From Prevotella sp. (GTDB taxonomy: Bacteria > Bacteroidota > Bacteroidia > Bacteroidales > Dysgonomonadaceae), in the NCBI GenBank assembly GCA_031263965.1, contig JAISES010000088.1, positions 1 through 30,931 on the forward strand: 30,931 nucleotides of DNA, read 5' to 3'. The position numbers and the translations under genes were made by a program. How positions within the stretch are numbered: position 1 is the stretch's first letter; each line of letters opens with the position of its first letter. The notes under the pieces were generated by a model. The model did no database searches. It was not told the DNA's origin and worked only from the letters and a program-made list of their open reading frames with translations. Positions 6,092 to 16,700 of this stretch are shown piece after piece.

Positions 6092-8191
6092 TTAGAAACT
6101 CGATACCCCGACAGGCTTTTTAGTCTTATGCTTCGGTTCATCACCTGTCGCTTTCGGCAAAGGAAGATCCCGGCAGATATAACAGCCTATCATGCGCGTC
6201 ATAAGTATATCGTCATGCTTGCCTTCTTTGGCTCCGAACGATTTGTTTTTCTTCTGTTCATATACCCTTGCCTCGTTCAGGGCTTCTTCGTTACGCTCTA
6301 TATAACCCTCTTCGCGGAGTTCAGCCACATAGTTTTCAATAACCAAAGGCTTGGTGCTTTTATTTGTATGCCATCCATACACGGCCGGTTCGCCTTCTTT
6401 TATCTTATCCGCAGGTGTACGGCTATACAGGTTCTTGTAATAGTTTGAGATAGTATCGAATATAAATTCCGAATTATCGTACTTCGATTCCGATTCGTAA
6501 GTATTGCTTTCCACTACCAGAAGCGCGTTACAATAGAACGTTGCTATCTGCGCGGCCACCCACAAAGCGATATCCTTATCGATACGTCCGCGCCATTCCG
6601 CGACAATTTCCGGTTTGCCTTTATGCATCATCCAATATCGGTCGTAAACCACGATAACGCCCCAGTCGGCTTTCTCCGACAATCCTTTCTGCGGATCGAA
6701 AACCACTACATAGCGGTTCGATACATTGATATCCGTATCGGGATATTCCCATATCCTTAACTTATCCCTTTCGCGCAGTTCTTTCAGTTTGCTGTCTCCG
6801 GAAGATAAATCTTCCAACACCTGTTCATCCGCAATGAATTTGAGGTCGGATAATATTTCTTTCCTTCTCTTCGGTTTCAGTTTGGCAAGGTTCGGGGAAC
6901 AGGAAGAAGACAAAGTGCCGATAGCTGCCGGCAGCTTGCAATCTTTGCGCATGGTTTCTATATCTTCCGCCCTGAATGCGGGAGTACCCGAATCTTGGAA
7001 GGCTTCAATATCATCCGAAGGGTATTCCTGTCTCATTTTCGTTTCACTAGGAAGTTGCGCACGCATAGATCTCCTCCAATTGATATTCTCCAATGTGCAG
7101 CCCTTGTGATTTGTAAATAGATTGATTTCATATTTATTCATTGATGATATAAAATCTTCTATTGTTCCTTTCTTTAGTTTTCCATTATGCTGAAGATAGT
7201 TTCCGTTAAATGGCTTACTGTACATATCTATCATATACCATTCTACGAAAAGGTAATCATACACCGATTCGCCTTTCTTGGCTTTTTCCCATTCCGCATT
7301 GAAGTGGTCTCCAATACCATTAGCGGTACTCTCCCGGACAATCATCGTATAGGGTTCGGCGGGAATGGAAGATATAATAGATGCTTCCAGGCTCTCCGGA
7401 TTATTGTTTTCCGTATTGGGAAAATAAGCAATTTCGGAAAAGTGCGCCATTTTTGCATCCTGCGAACGCACCGAATTAGGATCTTCTGCTGTTCCTACTG
7501 TAACGAGACACCCACGTTCCGGTATTTCTTTTATATTTTGTGTCCCTTGAAAAGGTTTCAGGCAATGTTTGATGCCGTTTATCGGAATCATATTATCAAG
7601 CGAGCGAACAAGCATCGCCCTGATATTCTTCGAAGCATCTTGCAAGTGCGCGCATATTACGCTGTTCCAGTTTCTTTTATGGATGATCTGTATCCACTTC
7701 ATATAAAGCTGCACAAGAGTTGAACCGCCCCATTGTCGCGCCTTCAATAGTATTAAACGAATCGGCACCCCTGCCAATCTCATTTTTTCTAAGCGGTCTA
7801 ATAATCTTCGCTGCCCCCTGTTCAGTTTGAAAGGGACATCTTTCCCTGTCAGTTTATGCCGGATGGTAATACAGGATATGGCAAAATATTCGAAGTCGTA
7901 TTTATAGCGAAGTTCGCAGAATCCTACCCAAAAATCAAAATAAGCATCTTCGGTCAGCTCCTCATTATTCGCCTTGAATAGTTTAGCGATAGAACCATGC
8001 TTTATAAGAAGCTGATAAACTTCTTCTTCCATCATCGGTTCAGGTATGCGCAATAATGGTGAGGGTGCGTCCTTTATTGTTAGACACACCCTTTCACCCT
8101 GACATCCTTCCCCCGTTACAGGATCGTACGGTTTATTTATTTCTTTATGCCTCTGGGCGTTCTGCTCTAATATTGAATCTATATCGATCAA
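6092..8191 (-). CDS. terL: Terminase large subunit (packaging ATPase and nuclease)
   Basis: This 699-aa protein is the DNA-packaging motor that pumps phage DNA into the prohead and cuts it. The ATPase half shows a Walker A-like motif KARQWGGST at 150-158, as in many TerL proteins, and a Walker B region MAHFSEIAYF at 248-257 with Glu253. The conserved EYPSDDIEAFQDSG segment lies at 389-402. The RNase H-like nuclease half shows three acidic positions: Asp499 in VVVFDPQKG, Glu561 in LLVVESNTY, and Asp660/661 in KHDDILM. The start is a TTG at 8191-8189 that overlaps the TGA of the upstream gene (TTGA), implying translational coupling; the first internal ATG would remove over 50 residues. It is transcribed leftward, opposite to the portal, capsid and ejection genes. 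Confidence 0.92.
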   Translation of the reverse strand: MIDIDSILEQNAQRHKEINKPYDPVTGEGCQGERVCLTIKDAPSPLLRIPEPMMEEEVYQLLIKHGSIAKLFKANNEELTEDAYFDFWVGFCELRYKYDFEYFAISCITIRHKLTGKDVPFKLNRGQRRLLDRLEKMRLAGVPIRLILLKARQWGGSTLVQLYMKWIQIIHKRNWNSVICAHLQDASKNIRAMLVRSLDNMIPINGIKHCLKPFQGTQNIKEIPERGCLVTVGTAEDPNSVRSQDAKMAHFSEIAYFPNTENNNPESLEASIISSIPAEPYTMIVRESTANGIGDHFNAEWEKAKKGESVYDYLFVEWYMIDMYSKPFNGNYLQHNGKLKKGTIEDFISSMNKYEINLFTNHKGCTLENINWRRSMRAQLPSETKMRQEYPSDDIEAFQDSGTPAFRAEDIETMRKDCKLPAAIGTLSSSCSPNLAKLKPKRRKEILSDLKFIADEQVLEDLSSGDSKLKELRERDKLRIWEYPDTDINVSNRYVVVFDPQKGLSEKADWGVIVVYDRYWMMHKGKPEIVAEWRGRIDKDIALWVAAQIATFYCNALLVVESNTYESESKYDNSEFIFDTISNYYKNLYSRTPADKIKEGEPAVYGWHTNKSTKPLVIENYVAELREEGYIERNEEALNEARVYEQKKNKSFGAKEGKHDDILMTRMIGCYICRDLPLPKATGDEPKHKTKKPVGVSSF

Positions 8192-8505
8192 TCTTTATCA
8201 TCCTTCCGGAATAATCTGCTTACAAGCGGTGATTGTGATTGCGCGATCGCGTCCAACTCTTCATCGCTGACAGCAAAAGGAAGGATATAGCGGAACAGCC
8301 AACGGCATTCATTCAGGTACTCTTTAGGATCTGTCAGCGTAGCAAGACAGTCGAACGCTTTTTCGATTACCTTATCCTGCTTTACCCTGTCGTGCATGGT
8401 ATCCCTTAATTCTTTCGCTAATATATTCTTGCTGCCCTGCGGTCTGCCGTTGGGATTGTTGGTTTGCCCTTTCTTCAATCCGCTTTTGCCTTTTACTCCT
8501 GACAT
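8188..8505 (-). CDS. Terminase small subunit candidate
   Basis: A 105-aa protein with a very basic N-terminus, KGKSGLKKGQTNNPNGRP followed by GSKN. This KGQ-x-NP-x-GRP-x-GS pattern is common in small phage proteins encoded next to terminases (DUF5681-like). The remaining ~80 residues are helical and acidic toward the end. Its stop codon overlaps the terL start, which strongly suggests a TerS that recognises the phage DNA and loads the large subunit. It starts at ATG 8505 and is preceded by a -7 box TATTTTTG on the minus strand. It is the first gene of the leftward packaging operon. The assignment is mostly by position. Confidence 0.65.
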   Translation of the reverse strand: MSGVKGKSGLKKGQTNNPNGRPQGSKNILAKELRDTMHDRVKQDKVIEKAFDCLATLTDPKEYLNECRWLFRYILPFAVSDEELDAIAQSQSPLVSRLFRKDDKD

Positions 8506-8530
8506 TTTGTTTTGTTATTTATAGACTTAA

Positions 8531-8538
8531 CAAAAATA
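8531..8538 (-). promoter_or_regulatory. -7 box of the leftward packaging operon
   Basis: On the minus strand TATTTTTG (8538-8531) matches TAnnTTTG and lies 25 bp before the terS ATG. At the -33 distance there is only a weak TTTTC around 8562-8558. The site lies in the divergent region 8506-8669. Confidence 0.45.
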
Positions 8539-8577
8539 GAACATTATCAGCCTGTTAGAAAACCGGGCGCGCGATAC

Positions 8578-8643
8578 TTTTCTGCCCACATCCCGATTAT
8601 CGCATCATCAGCAAATTTAAATGCCGTAAAATCTTTTATTTGT
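8578..8643 (+). promoter_or_regulatory. Late promoter region of the ejection operon
   Basis: TTTTCTGCCCA at 8578-8588 and TTTATTTGT at 8635-8643 are separated by the same distance (57 bp start to start) as identical elements at 25430-25440 and 25487-25495 before the scaffold gene. TTTATTTG is one mismatch from TAnnTTTG, and neither copy has a recognisable -33 box. This suggests a promoter that needs an activator bound at the upstream 11-mer. The ATG of the first ejection gene is at 8670. Confidence 0.55.
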
Positions 8644-8669
8644 TGCTCAACATTAAACAATTACGGTTT

Positions 8670-9311
8670 ATGATAGGAGCAGCAATAAACGCGGGTATAG
8701 GATTGGCGGGTTCCATATTCGGCGGCATTAACGCGGCAAAGCAACGCCGGAAGATGAATCAGTATCTCAACCAACAGGATACAGAGAACAAAGCGTGGTA
8801 CAATGCCAATGCTTTATCGGACTATACGCAGCGCGCGGATGCCCAAAACTTAATGGGACAACTTAGGAATACATTGACCAAGCAAAATAAAATAGCCGCG
8901 AATACCGCCGTTGTAACGGGCGCTACGCCTGAACAGCAAGCGGTGCAGAAAGAACAATCGAACAAAGTTATATCCGATACCTTCTCGAATCTCGGTTCGA
9001 TGGGACAGCAGTATAAAGACAGGGTAACGGATAAGTACCTGTCGCGCAGAGATAGTATTGCCAATCAGCGTATGGGTATGATGGAAGGCGCGGCCCAGTC
9101 GTATGAAAATCTTATGGGTAGCGGCTTGAATATGCTTGGCGGTTCATTATCCAGTGTTATCGGAGGTTTGAGCGCCGCGAAGCCCGCAACAACCGCAATC
9201 CCGTCTACCGCGCCGTTGCAGCGGACAATAAGTAATGTGGTTCCGACCGTCAGCGCTCCCGGCCCATCGGTAGATCCTACTAAAGTTATAATGACAAATC
9301 CATATTCGTAA
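8670..9311 (+). CDS. Ejection (internal virion) protein, small N-terminal-membrane type
   Basis: A 213-aa protein beginning MIGAAINAGIGLAGSIFGGI, a Gly/Ala-rich hydrophobic helix, followed by a Gln/Asn-rich helical body (to ~150), a second Gly-rich hydrophobic patch at ~145-170 (MLGGSLSSVIGGL), and a Pro/Ser/Thr-rich tail. This architecture matches T7 gp14-like internal virion proteins of podoviruses, which are ejected into the cell envelope with the DNA and help form the trans-envelope channel. An in-frame TTG at 8640 overlaps the -7-like promoter box, so ATG 8670 is the better start. It is the first of three adjacent genes that together resemble the gp14-gp15-gp16 ejectosome order, with only 3 bp to the next gene. 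The role is inferred from composition and order. Confidence 0.6.
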   Translation: MIGAAINAGIGLAGSIFGGINAAKQRRKMNQYLNQQDTENKAWYNANALSDYTQRADAQNLMGQLRNTLTKQNKIAANTAVVTGATPEQQAVQKEQSNKVISDTFSNLGSMGQQYKDRVTDKYLSRRDSIANQRMGMMEGAAQSYENLMGSGLNMLGGSLSSVIGGLSAAKPATTAIPSTAPLQRTISNVVPTVSAPGPSVDPTKVIMTNPYS

Positions 9312-9314
9312 GCT

Positions 9315-10712
9315 ATGGCTATACTCGATGATATATTCAGTAAGAAAGAGAATAATCCTGCCGCTTTTCCTGTCAATGATCAGGATTTGAAAGAAGCGGC
9401 TACCAATATGCCTGAGATACCTGTTACTAAGGCAAGCGACCAGGATAATAAGCAGCCTGCGGAAATCATACAGACACAACAGGCAGGTACTCCGGCAGTT
9501 TCCAATAACACAGCTGTGGCAGATGCCGTGCAACCCGCTACTGTCACACCACCGGTTGCAGGTAATAAATGGGGATATAACCAAAGTGAAATAGATGCTC
9601 TGTCGAAAGCCGGCTATACTCCCGATAAACTGGATTACTTCCTTTCCGGCTTCGATCTGGCTAAAGGAGAAAGTTTTATGCAACGTATATATGAAGCATC
9701 AATGCCCAAGCCTGCCGCACCAGACGAGAAGCAACTGAAACGCGCAAGGCTATTAGGTTCTATTGGAGATTCATTGGGTTTATTGGCTCAAATGTGGAGC
9801 GCAGGAAAGGGCGCACATATTAAAGAACGCGACTATAAGAACTCTGCTTCCGCTCAGATAGCAGAGAAAGAGAAGAGTTTAAGAGCCTTGTACCTGCAAC
9901 AGCAAAACAAGTATAACGATGGAATGTACAACGCGCGTTTGAAAGACTTACTAAGATCACTGGATGATTATAATAATGGAAAGAAGGGCATTCAGGGTGT
10001 CATGGAAGCGAAGCGAAAATCAGACCAGGCTCAGACGCAGTTTGAAGCTAAACAACGCCTTGCATATGATAAACTTACACAGGAACAGGCAAACAAAGAC
10101 GCTGACCGTAAAATAAAAGAAGATAACCAGAAGAGCTTAAACCACTATCGTAAAGCAATGGAAGCACAGGGATGGTCGCGCGTGGCTGATTCTAAAAACA
10201 GAACAGCGGCTTATGTGAAGAAAATGTCATCGGGAGGAAAGAGTGGTATCCAAGTGATGATACCTGCTAATCCTAACGATCCAAGTCGGACAAAAAGCGA
10301 ACTGGGCGATAATGTAAAAGTATTAACCATAACAAAAGACGAACAGGCTTATAATTATCGTGAAGCAATAAAAAATCGTAATTTCATAAAAGAACACCCT
10401 GAACTCGTTTTATCACGCCCTGAGATGGAAGGAACGAAGTATCAAAAAGGCTCATATGGATATGCAAAAGAAGATATAGTAGCAGCTACATACGCTCAAT
10501 ATTTATACGACAAACAATGGGCTGATAAATCTGAAAATTCCACTCCATCAACAGGGGCTCCCGTTAATAATTATGATTTCAGAAAACCTTTCAGCTTTGG
10601 CTTTTCATACAACATACCAGGTGTGAATGATGCTGTAAATGATGATGCTGATGACACGGCGCCTGAAGATGAATACGATGCGCCGGAATATGAATACAAT
10701 ATAAATCCGTAA
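9315..10712 (+). CDS. Second ejection-type virion protein, coiled coil (465 aa)
   Basis: A 465-aa protein with no recognised catalytic domain. Residues 1-80 are Pro/Ala/Gln-rich and disordered-looking. ~90-130 is a helical domain (GYNQSEIDALSKAGYTPDKL). ~145-175 includes the mildly hydrophobic LLGSIGDSLGLLAQMWSAG. ~175-290 is a long Lys/Gln-rich coiled coil. The C-terminal 40 residues are very acidic (DDADDTAPEDEYDAPEYEYN). The order after a gp14-like gene and before a giant protein corresponds to T7 gp15 in the ejection set. It starts 3 bp after the previous stop and ends 12 bp before the next start, so it is cotranscribed. The role is inferred from synteny; sequence similarity to gp15 is not visible by eye. 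Confidence 0.5.
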   Translation: MAILDDIFSKKENNPAAFPVNDQDLKEAATNMPEIPVTKASDQDNKQPAEIIQTQQAGTPAVSNNTAVADAVQPATVTPPVAGNKWGYNQSEIDALSKAGYTPDKLDYFLSGFDLAKGESFMQRIYEASMPKPAAPDEKQLKRARLLGSIGDSLGLLAQMWSAGKGAHIKERDYKNSASAQIAEKEKSLRALYLQQQNKYNDGMYNARLKDLLRSLDDYNNGKKGIQGVMEAKRKSDQAQTQFEAKQRLAYDKLTQEQANKDADRKIKEDNQKSLNHYRKAMEAQGWSRVADSKNRTAAYVKKMSSGGKSGIQVMIPANPNDPSRTKSELGDNVKVLTITKDEQAYNYREAIKNRNFIKEHPELVLSRPEMEGTKYQKGSYGYAKEDIVAATYAQYLYDKQWADKSENSTPSTGAPVNNYDFRKPFSFGFSYNIPGVNDAVNDDADDTAPEDEYDAPEYEYNINP

Positions 10713-10724
10713 ACATATTTTACC

Positions 10725-13700
10725 ATGCCAATATATACAAGTAGAGGTAAAACATATAATATACCTGATGATAGAGTAAATGACTTTCTATCTAAGAGAA
10801 GTGACGCGAAACAGGTAGACAGTACACCATATTACCTCAGTCGGGCTAATTCAACCCCGCGAGGATCGAATAATCAGAAGCAAAGCAGCGCTACGGCCGG
10901 AGAAACTACCGTACAACAGGAAAATACAGGTTTGTACGGTGGATATACTAAAACAAAGGACGGCGTAGAAGGATTTCTTCCGTTCAGCAGAACGCAGGAT
11001 GTAAAAATAGAGAGGCCGTATGTTGGTTTACCTTCATCTGCCATGCAAGGCACTCCGTTTGAAAGCAGGTCGTTACAGGACACATTCAAGGAATCCGGCG
11101 AACAATACAGGGCTAGTCGTGCACTTGATCCTGATATGGTAGCCGATAGGGCTATTTCGGATTATGGGGGCGAAAAAGACTTTATCGATAACATCAATAA
11201 ACTTTCTGTCGATGACGATAATAATATCAGAGAGATATCGGCGGGTGCGAAGAAAGCTTTGAATGATCATTACAAACAAAATATCCGTCCGACAAGCGAA
11301 GATGCCGGATTCGATATAAAAAACCTTCCACCTGCTATCAGGGACTGGCTAAAGGAAAACGAACAACCTGTAACAAAACGCAGGTGGATACCTACCAACA
11401 GGGGTATGGGAGAAGCCGGATACTGGCAAGAATACACAGACCATGAAAATACGCCCGAACAGAAAGCTTTAGCAGCGGATTTCTCAGCAAACAGTCCAAA
11501 AGGATGGGCTATTGATGCCGATTATCAGGAATACCTGAAGGGGCTTGACCGGAATATAGAAAATTTGTGGTATAAAATCACTACGGCGGCTAAAACCAGA
11601 GGATATAGTTTACAGGATATTCAGGGAGCGATAGGTTTGCGTAATGAACTGGTCAGGCTTCGCGATGCGGTAAAAGACGGTGACTCGGGATTCGTCGAGG
11701 AGTTCAGGAAAGAACTTGGACGCAGATTGCCGGGCGATATTGCAGACGCGGCCACATTTGGGCTATCGCAGCTGTATGATAAGGCACAACTTTCCCGATC
11801 GATGACCGCGCAAACTCCCGGCGGAGAACTTGTGCGGGAGACTTACGACCTTCTTGGAGAATATCAACAGGCTCATCAGTTAGATCGATCGATGGCTCAG
11901 GATATAGCGCAAGGTACATCATATCTGGCGCCTGTTATAGCACAGTTTACCGGAACAGCGGGACTGGCCAGGGCGGCTACATTGCCTGTTTTAAGAGGAT
12001 TGTCTTCACAAATAGCGAAAAGGGTAAGATCAAAGCTTGGCAGGAAATTCCTTACAGGTGCAGCAGAGACTTCTTTACAGGCTGGATTTATGACTTTAAT
12101 CCAACCGCAAACACTTACGCAAGCGTATCAGAATTCTATTGATAACCCTGGGAGTTTTCTTGATAATTATACTAAATCCTTTGTAACCAACTTTGTAGAG
12201 AACCATACCGAACTACTTGGTAAATATCTGCCGGAACTGCCTGTCACACGATTAAGAAACAAGACTTTAAGGAATGTTGCAAAAAAGACCGGAGTGCAGG
12301 GCGGGTTCGGAGAATGGCAAGAAGAACAATTCGGTATAGCGGAGCATGCTCTATTTGGAGACGGGGAGGCTCAATGGTCAGACTTCGTTGACCCAAGAAA
12401 ACAGGGTGTGACTTTCGGGGTTGTATATATGGGACAACTTCCGTATTTATCGATAGCTGCCGGTGGATACGCGGCAGGAAAATACAGAAACATACAACAG
12501 AAGCGGTCTATCAGGAAAGGATATAATATGAACCTGAATAATATGAATAATATATTCGGGAATGAGAGCGCAGATCTTATCAGCGCAATAAACGAAATCG
12601 TTGATAAAAGCAAAAGTGAACATGAAATAAGCGGCTTGATGAATGACATAGTAAGCGATAGCGAACTGAATGATTCGCAAAAAGAAGCGGCATTCAAGTA
12701 TACTTTGTCTTACATCCCGTATTCGGCGCTCAATCAAGCTAAGACCGAACAGGTACGGGAAGCGACACGGGATATCCCCGCCACGGTGCAGGAGAATGTG
12801 AATCCTGACACAAATTCGCTGCTAACAGTGGTTGTTTCCGGTATAGATGTGCCCGCGCAGGTAGTAAAAGGGTTGCAATTAAATACTGACGGCAGCATAA
12901 ACAAGAACGTCAGCGATAAGCAGGTATTTTATAAAGACCCTGTGACAAAGGAAACAAAAGTTACATCAATCGACTTTGTAGAAAAAACAGTTGAGAATAT
13001 CCCTGCTCAGGAAGCGATTGACCAGGCGACACAGATGGTGACTGAACCTGTCATTGCCCAACAGGAGAATGAAGAGGTACGCCCATATCAGGCAGGGGAG
13101 CGAATAAGGACTGCAAATGGTGTGATAGGGCGCATAGCGGAGAATGAAGACAAAAGCGCAATGATGGATGCCAACGGGGATTATATTGTCCTGATCGAAA
13201 CTCCACAAGGGCCACAGGCGGTATCTGTTCAGCCCCGCCAGATAGTCAATGAGGATAACCTTATAGGTGTCGAGAACGGAATCCCTGTTATTTATACCAA
13301 CCAAAAGGGAGAACAGGTGCAGGATGTTGTGGCTACTGATGACTTCATATATGCCAGTGGAAAAATAGCCTTCGAGAATGGCGACGTTGTTCCCGTTGCT
13401 AATGTGATAGGGCCGGCGAATCAGTCAGCAGTGAACAGTGAGCAATCAACAGGAAATCAGGAGACAGTCAGTAGTGAACAGTCAACAGAGGGGAATACTG
13501 ACAATATGCAAGCTGCAACCCCGCAAAGTGAGGGTTTTGCGCCTGCTGGACAAAGCAATTTGTCAGAAATCGAACAAGTCATAGCCAATGCCCCGAAACA
13601 AAAAAGCGGGGAAATAGATTATGACGCATTACTGGAACAGAACCCTTCCGGTTTTGCAGCGGTATACGAAAGCGAGGAAGGCGCGGAAGAAACCCTGAAT

Positions 13701-16700
13701 GAGTTACAATCCGTATCCGGCAATATAGCCAAGAAGATACAGGCCGAACAGTCTAAGTTGGACAAAGCCGATACTATCAATAAGAAGAAAGCGGCTAAGA
13801 AAGCTATCAGCGAGTTACAAGCCCGTAAACAGGCTATCGATAATGTAATAAACGAAAGGTATGCCCAGCAGGAACAGTCAGCAGAACAACAGCCAGGAGA
13901 GCCGACAGATGATGGTGAGCAGGCGGCAGAAGAACCGACAAGCGAGGAAACGGGTATGGCAATATTCAACTCTCCAAATGAAATTACGGATGAGGATTTT
14001 ATAAACCCTTCCCGCGATATTCAGTTACCATCGCTTCCTGAAAACACGCTGGAAATAATTAACAGCGAAGCTAAGCCTGTGGTTATCAAAAAAACAATTC
14101 TTGAAAAAAACAGCGAGGCGCATTTGGAATTATCGCCACAGGACAGCAGGGATATACTTACAAATGCATTATACAATCCTGATCTGGTCGGACAATCCCA
14201 ACCCCAAAAACGCAATCATTATTGGCTTACGATCAAAACAGGAGAGAAAAATGCAACGGTAGTAATAGATGTATACCCAAAAAAGGATGCCATAGAAATA
14301 GTAGGATGGAGATATATCAATGAGAAAGGCATAGATAAATTAAAAAGACAAGCCGAACGCGAGGGCGGGCAAATCCTCATACTTTCTCCCGGTAACGGGT
14401 CGGCAGCAGCCCTTTCTGCTCTTCCGTCAAGCTCTGAAAGCAAAGATAGTGAAATTCAGGAAGAAAAGCAAGATTTATCAGAAAAGGATATAGAAAAACT
14501 TATAAATGATATCCGGAATGTAAAGGATGACGATATAGAAAAAAGAAATAAAGCTATTGCCGGTATATACGCTGACTTTTATAGCCGGTTTGGTGATATC
14601 GAAGATGCGCATAAGAAATTCAGGGATGATGTAAACAAGTATTATCAGGAAGCATATGAAAAATACAAAGCTCAAATTCCGGAACAGCTCAAATCGAAAG
14701 AGGGTAAAAAGCAACTAAAAGGCCTGTCTGATAAGATATTATCCAACAATATAAATTTTTATCAAAATAATAATACTGATGCTGGTGTAGCTGAATTTGT
14801 GAATAAAGACATCGCCTTATCTTTAACCGGTCAATATAACAATCCTGATTTTGGTGCTCCTTTGGTAGAGGGCATAATAGGCAGTAACGCGTATATTAAA
14901 GCAAAACAGGAACTATTACTGCCGGAGTTACAAAAAGAAGCTGAAAGACGCGGAATAAATATCGAATCTGAAAATGAGGGAATTAGCAAATTAGCAGATG
15001 AGCAAATTAGCCAATCTGAAAATGAGGAAATGTCCGAGGCTCCCGCCGTACCTGATGCTGATAAAGGGGTTAACGTTGCTACTATCCGCTTTTATGACGG
15101 CCAACAGATTACCGGAGATGTAAAGCAAAATAAAGACGGGAAAATAACAATCAACGGTAACGGGAGAAATTATACAGTTCCGGTTGAACGTATTATGTCA
15201 CTTGATGATACGCGCTTCCAATCCGTTGCTCCTGATATAGAAGAAGTAAACAACCGCTTCAATGAACAGTTGCAGCAGCAGATAGACGGGACATTGCCTA
15301 AAGGTCATACGTACTCGCTGGGGATGCCTTCGGCTATTCTTCAAAGTGCAAGGATACCGGACCTGCCTATCGTGTTGAAATCTGATAGATTAGCAGAAAA
15401 AGCAAGCGAAAATTATATACATGCTCATCCGTTTGACTTGTCCGAGGTTAAAGATTTGCCAAAATCAATCACTAATCCAATGGCGATATTTTCTTATGGA
15501 GATAAAGAAAAAGCCGTCAATCTGATTACAGAAATAGAAAAAAATGGCAAGAAATTCTTGGTAGGTATATCCCTAAATCCGGTAGTAAAAGGTAAAGCTC
15601 TTGAAATAAACAGTGTCCGTAATGTATTTCCTAAAGATACCCATGAATGGGTCAACTGGATTAATCAGGGAAAAGGACTGTATTTTAATAAAGAAAAAGT
15701 TTTGAATTTCTTGACCAACAGCAGACACCCCGCTGACGTGGCTTTCGGCTTTCCTGACGAATCAGGCGCAACAAGAAATTCAAAACTTTCTGATGCCACA
15801 AAGATAGTAGAAAATTTTGAAAATCCAACTATCAGGGAACAAAATACATCAAAACGTTTTATTCCTGTCGAACCTAAGGGGTTCAAGAAGGTAATCAAGC
15901 TGTTGGATAAAACAGGCTTGGCCAAGGAAGTGATTGCGGATGAGGCTAAAATGCGTGAGTATCTGGATAATTATACGCCTTTACGTTTCATGTCCACTCC
16001 TAACGGTGATACCTATGGTTTTGTGACTCCCGATGGCACTGTCTATCTCGATCCGAATAAGATGAACGCCAATACTCCTATCCATGAGTTCGCACATTTG
16101 TGGAACCATTTTATAAAGGAGAATAACCCGGAGCTGTGGGCGAAGGGTGTAGAGCTCATCAAAGAAACATCATACTTCAGGGATGTAATCAATGATGAAG
16201 CCTACCGTAATTTATTCAAAGGCACCAGCGCAGGACAGGTAAACCTTTCGTTGCAAACAGGCGAATCGATCAACAAGCCTACGGACGAAGCCATTGACAG
16301 GTTTGCCGATGAAGCCCTCGCGTGGGCTATGGGCGATAAGGGGGAAACCGTATGGCATGAACAGCAGGACATTACTTTATACGCCAGGATGAAAGCATGG
16401 CTGTATGACGCATGGAACTGGATCATGGAAAAGACAGGCCTGCGAGCTCCTTCCGGTGTGAACATCGAGGATATGACATTGGAAGACTTTACCGATATGG
16501 CAATAGGTGAATTGTTGGGAGGAAAAAAGATTACAGTGAACAGTGAACAGTCGGCAGTTAATAGTGAACAGGGGCCGGGAGAAAAAATAAGACAACAAAA
16601 TACGGATAATAGTACGGACGGGGGGATAAATTTAGTATCTTTAGCCGAACAAATAAAGGATGGCAATTATGAGCAAGTTAAACAAATCGCCGGAAGAGTT

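Noticed and set aside
6011..6448. 145-aa plus-strand frame rich in Phe, Cys and hydrophobic residues
   Set aside because: It is antisense to the terL 3' end, whose nuclease motifs are clear. The composition is typical of a reverse-complement shadow.
7187..7723. 178-aa plus-strand frame inside terL
   Set aside because: It is antisense to the conserved central part of TerL, including the Walker B region, and has no recognisable motifs.
9147..9683. 178-aa minus-strand frame across the two ejection genes
   Set aside because: It spans the junction of two well-supported plus-strand genes and is rich in Cys, Ile and Arg like other antisense shadows here.
13418..16577. CRISPR array or tandem-repeat locus in the giant gene
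   Set aside because: The repeats are short, degenerate, without spacers of equal length, and are translated in frame as Ser/Glu/Gln linkers.
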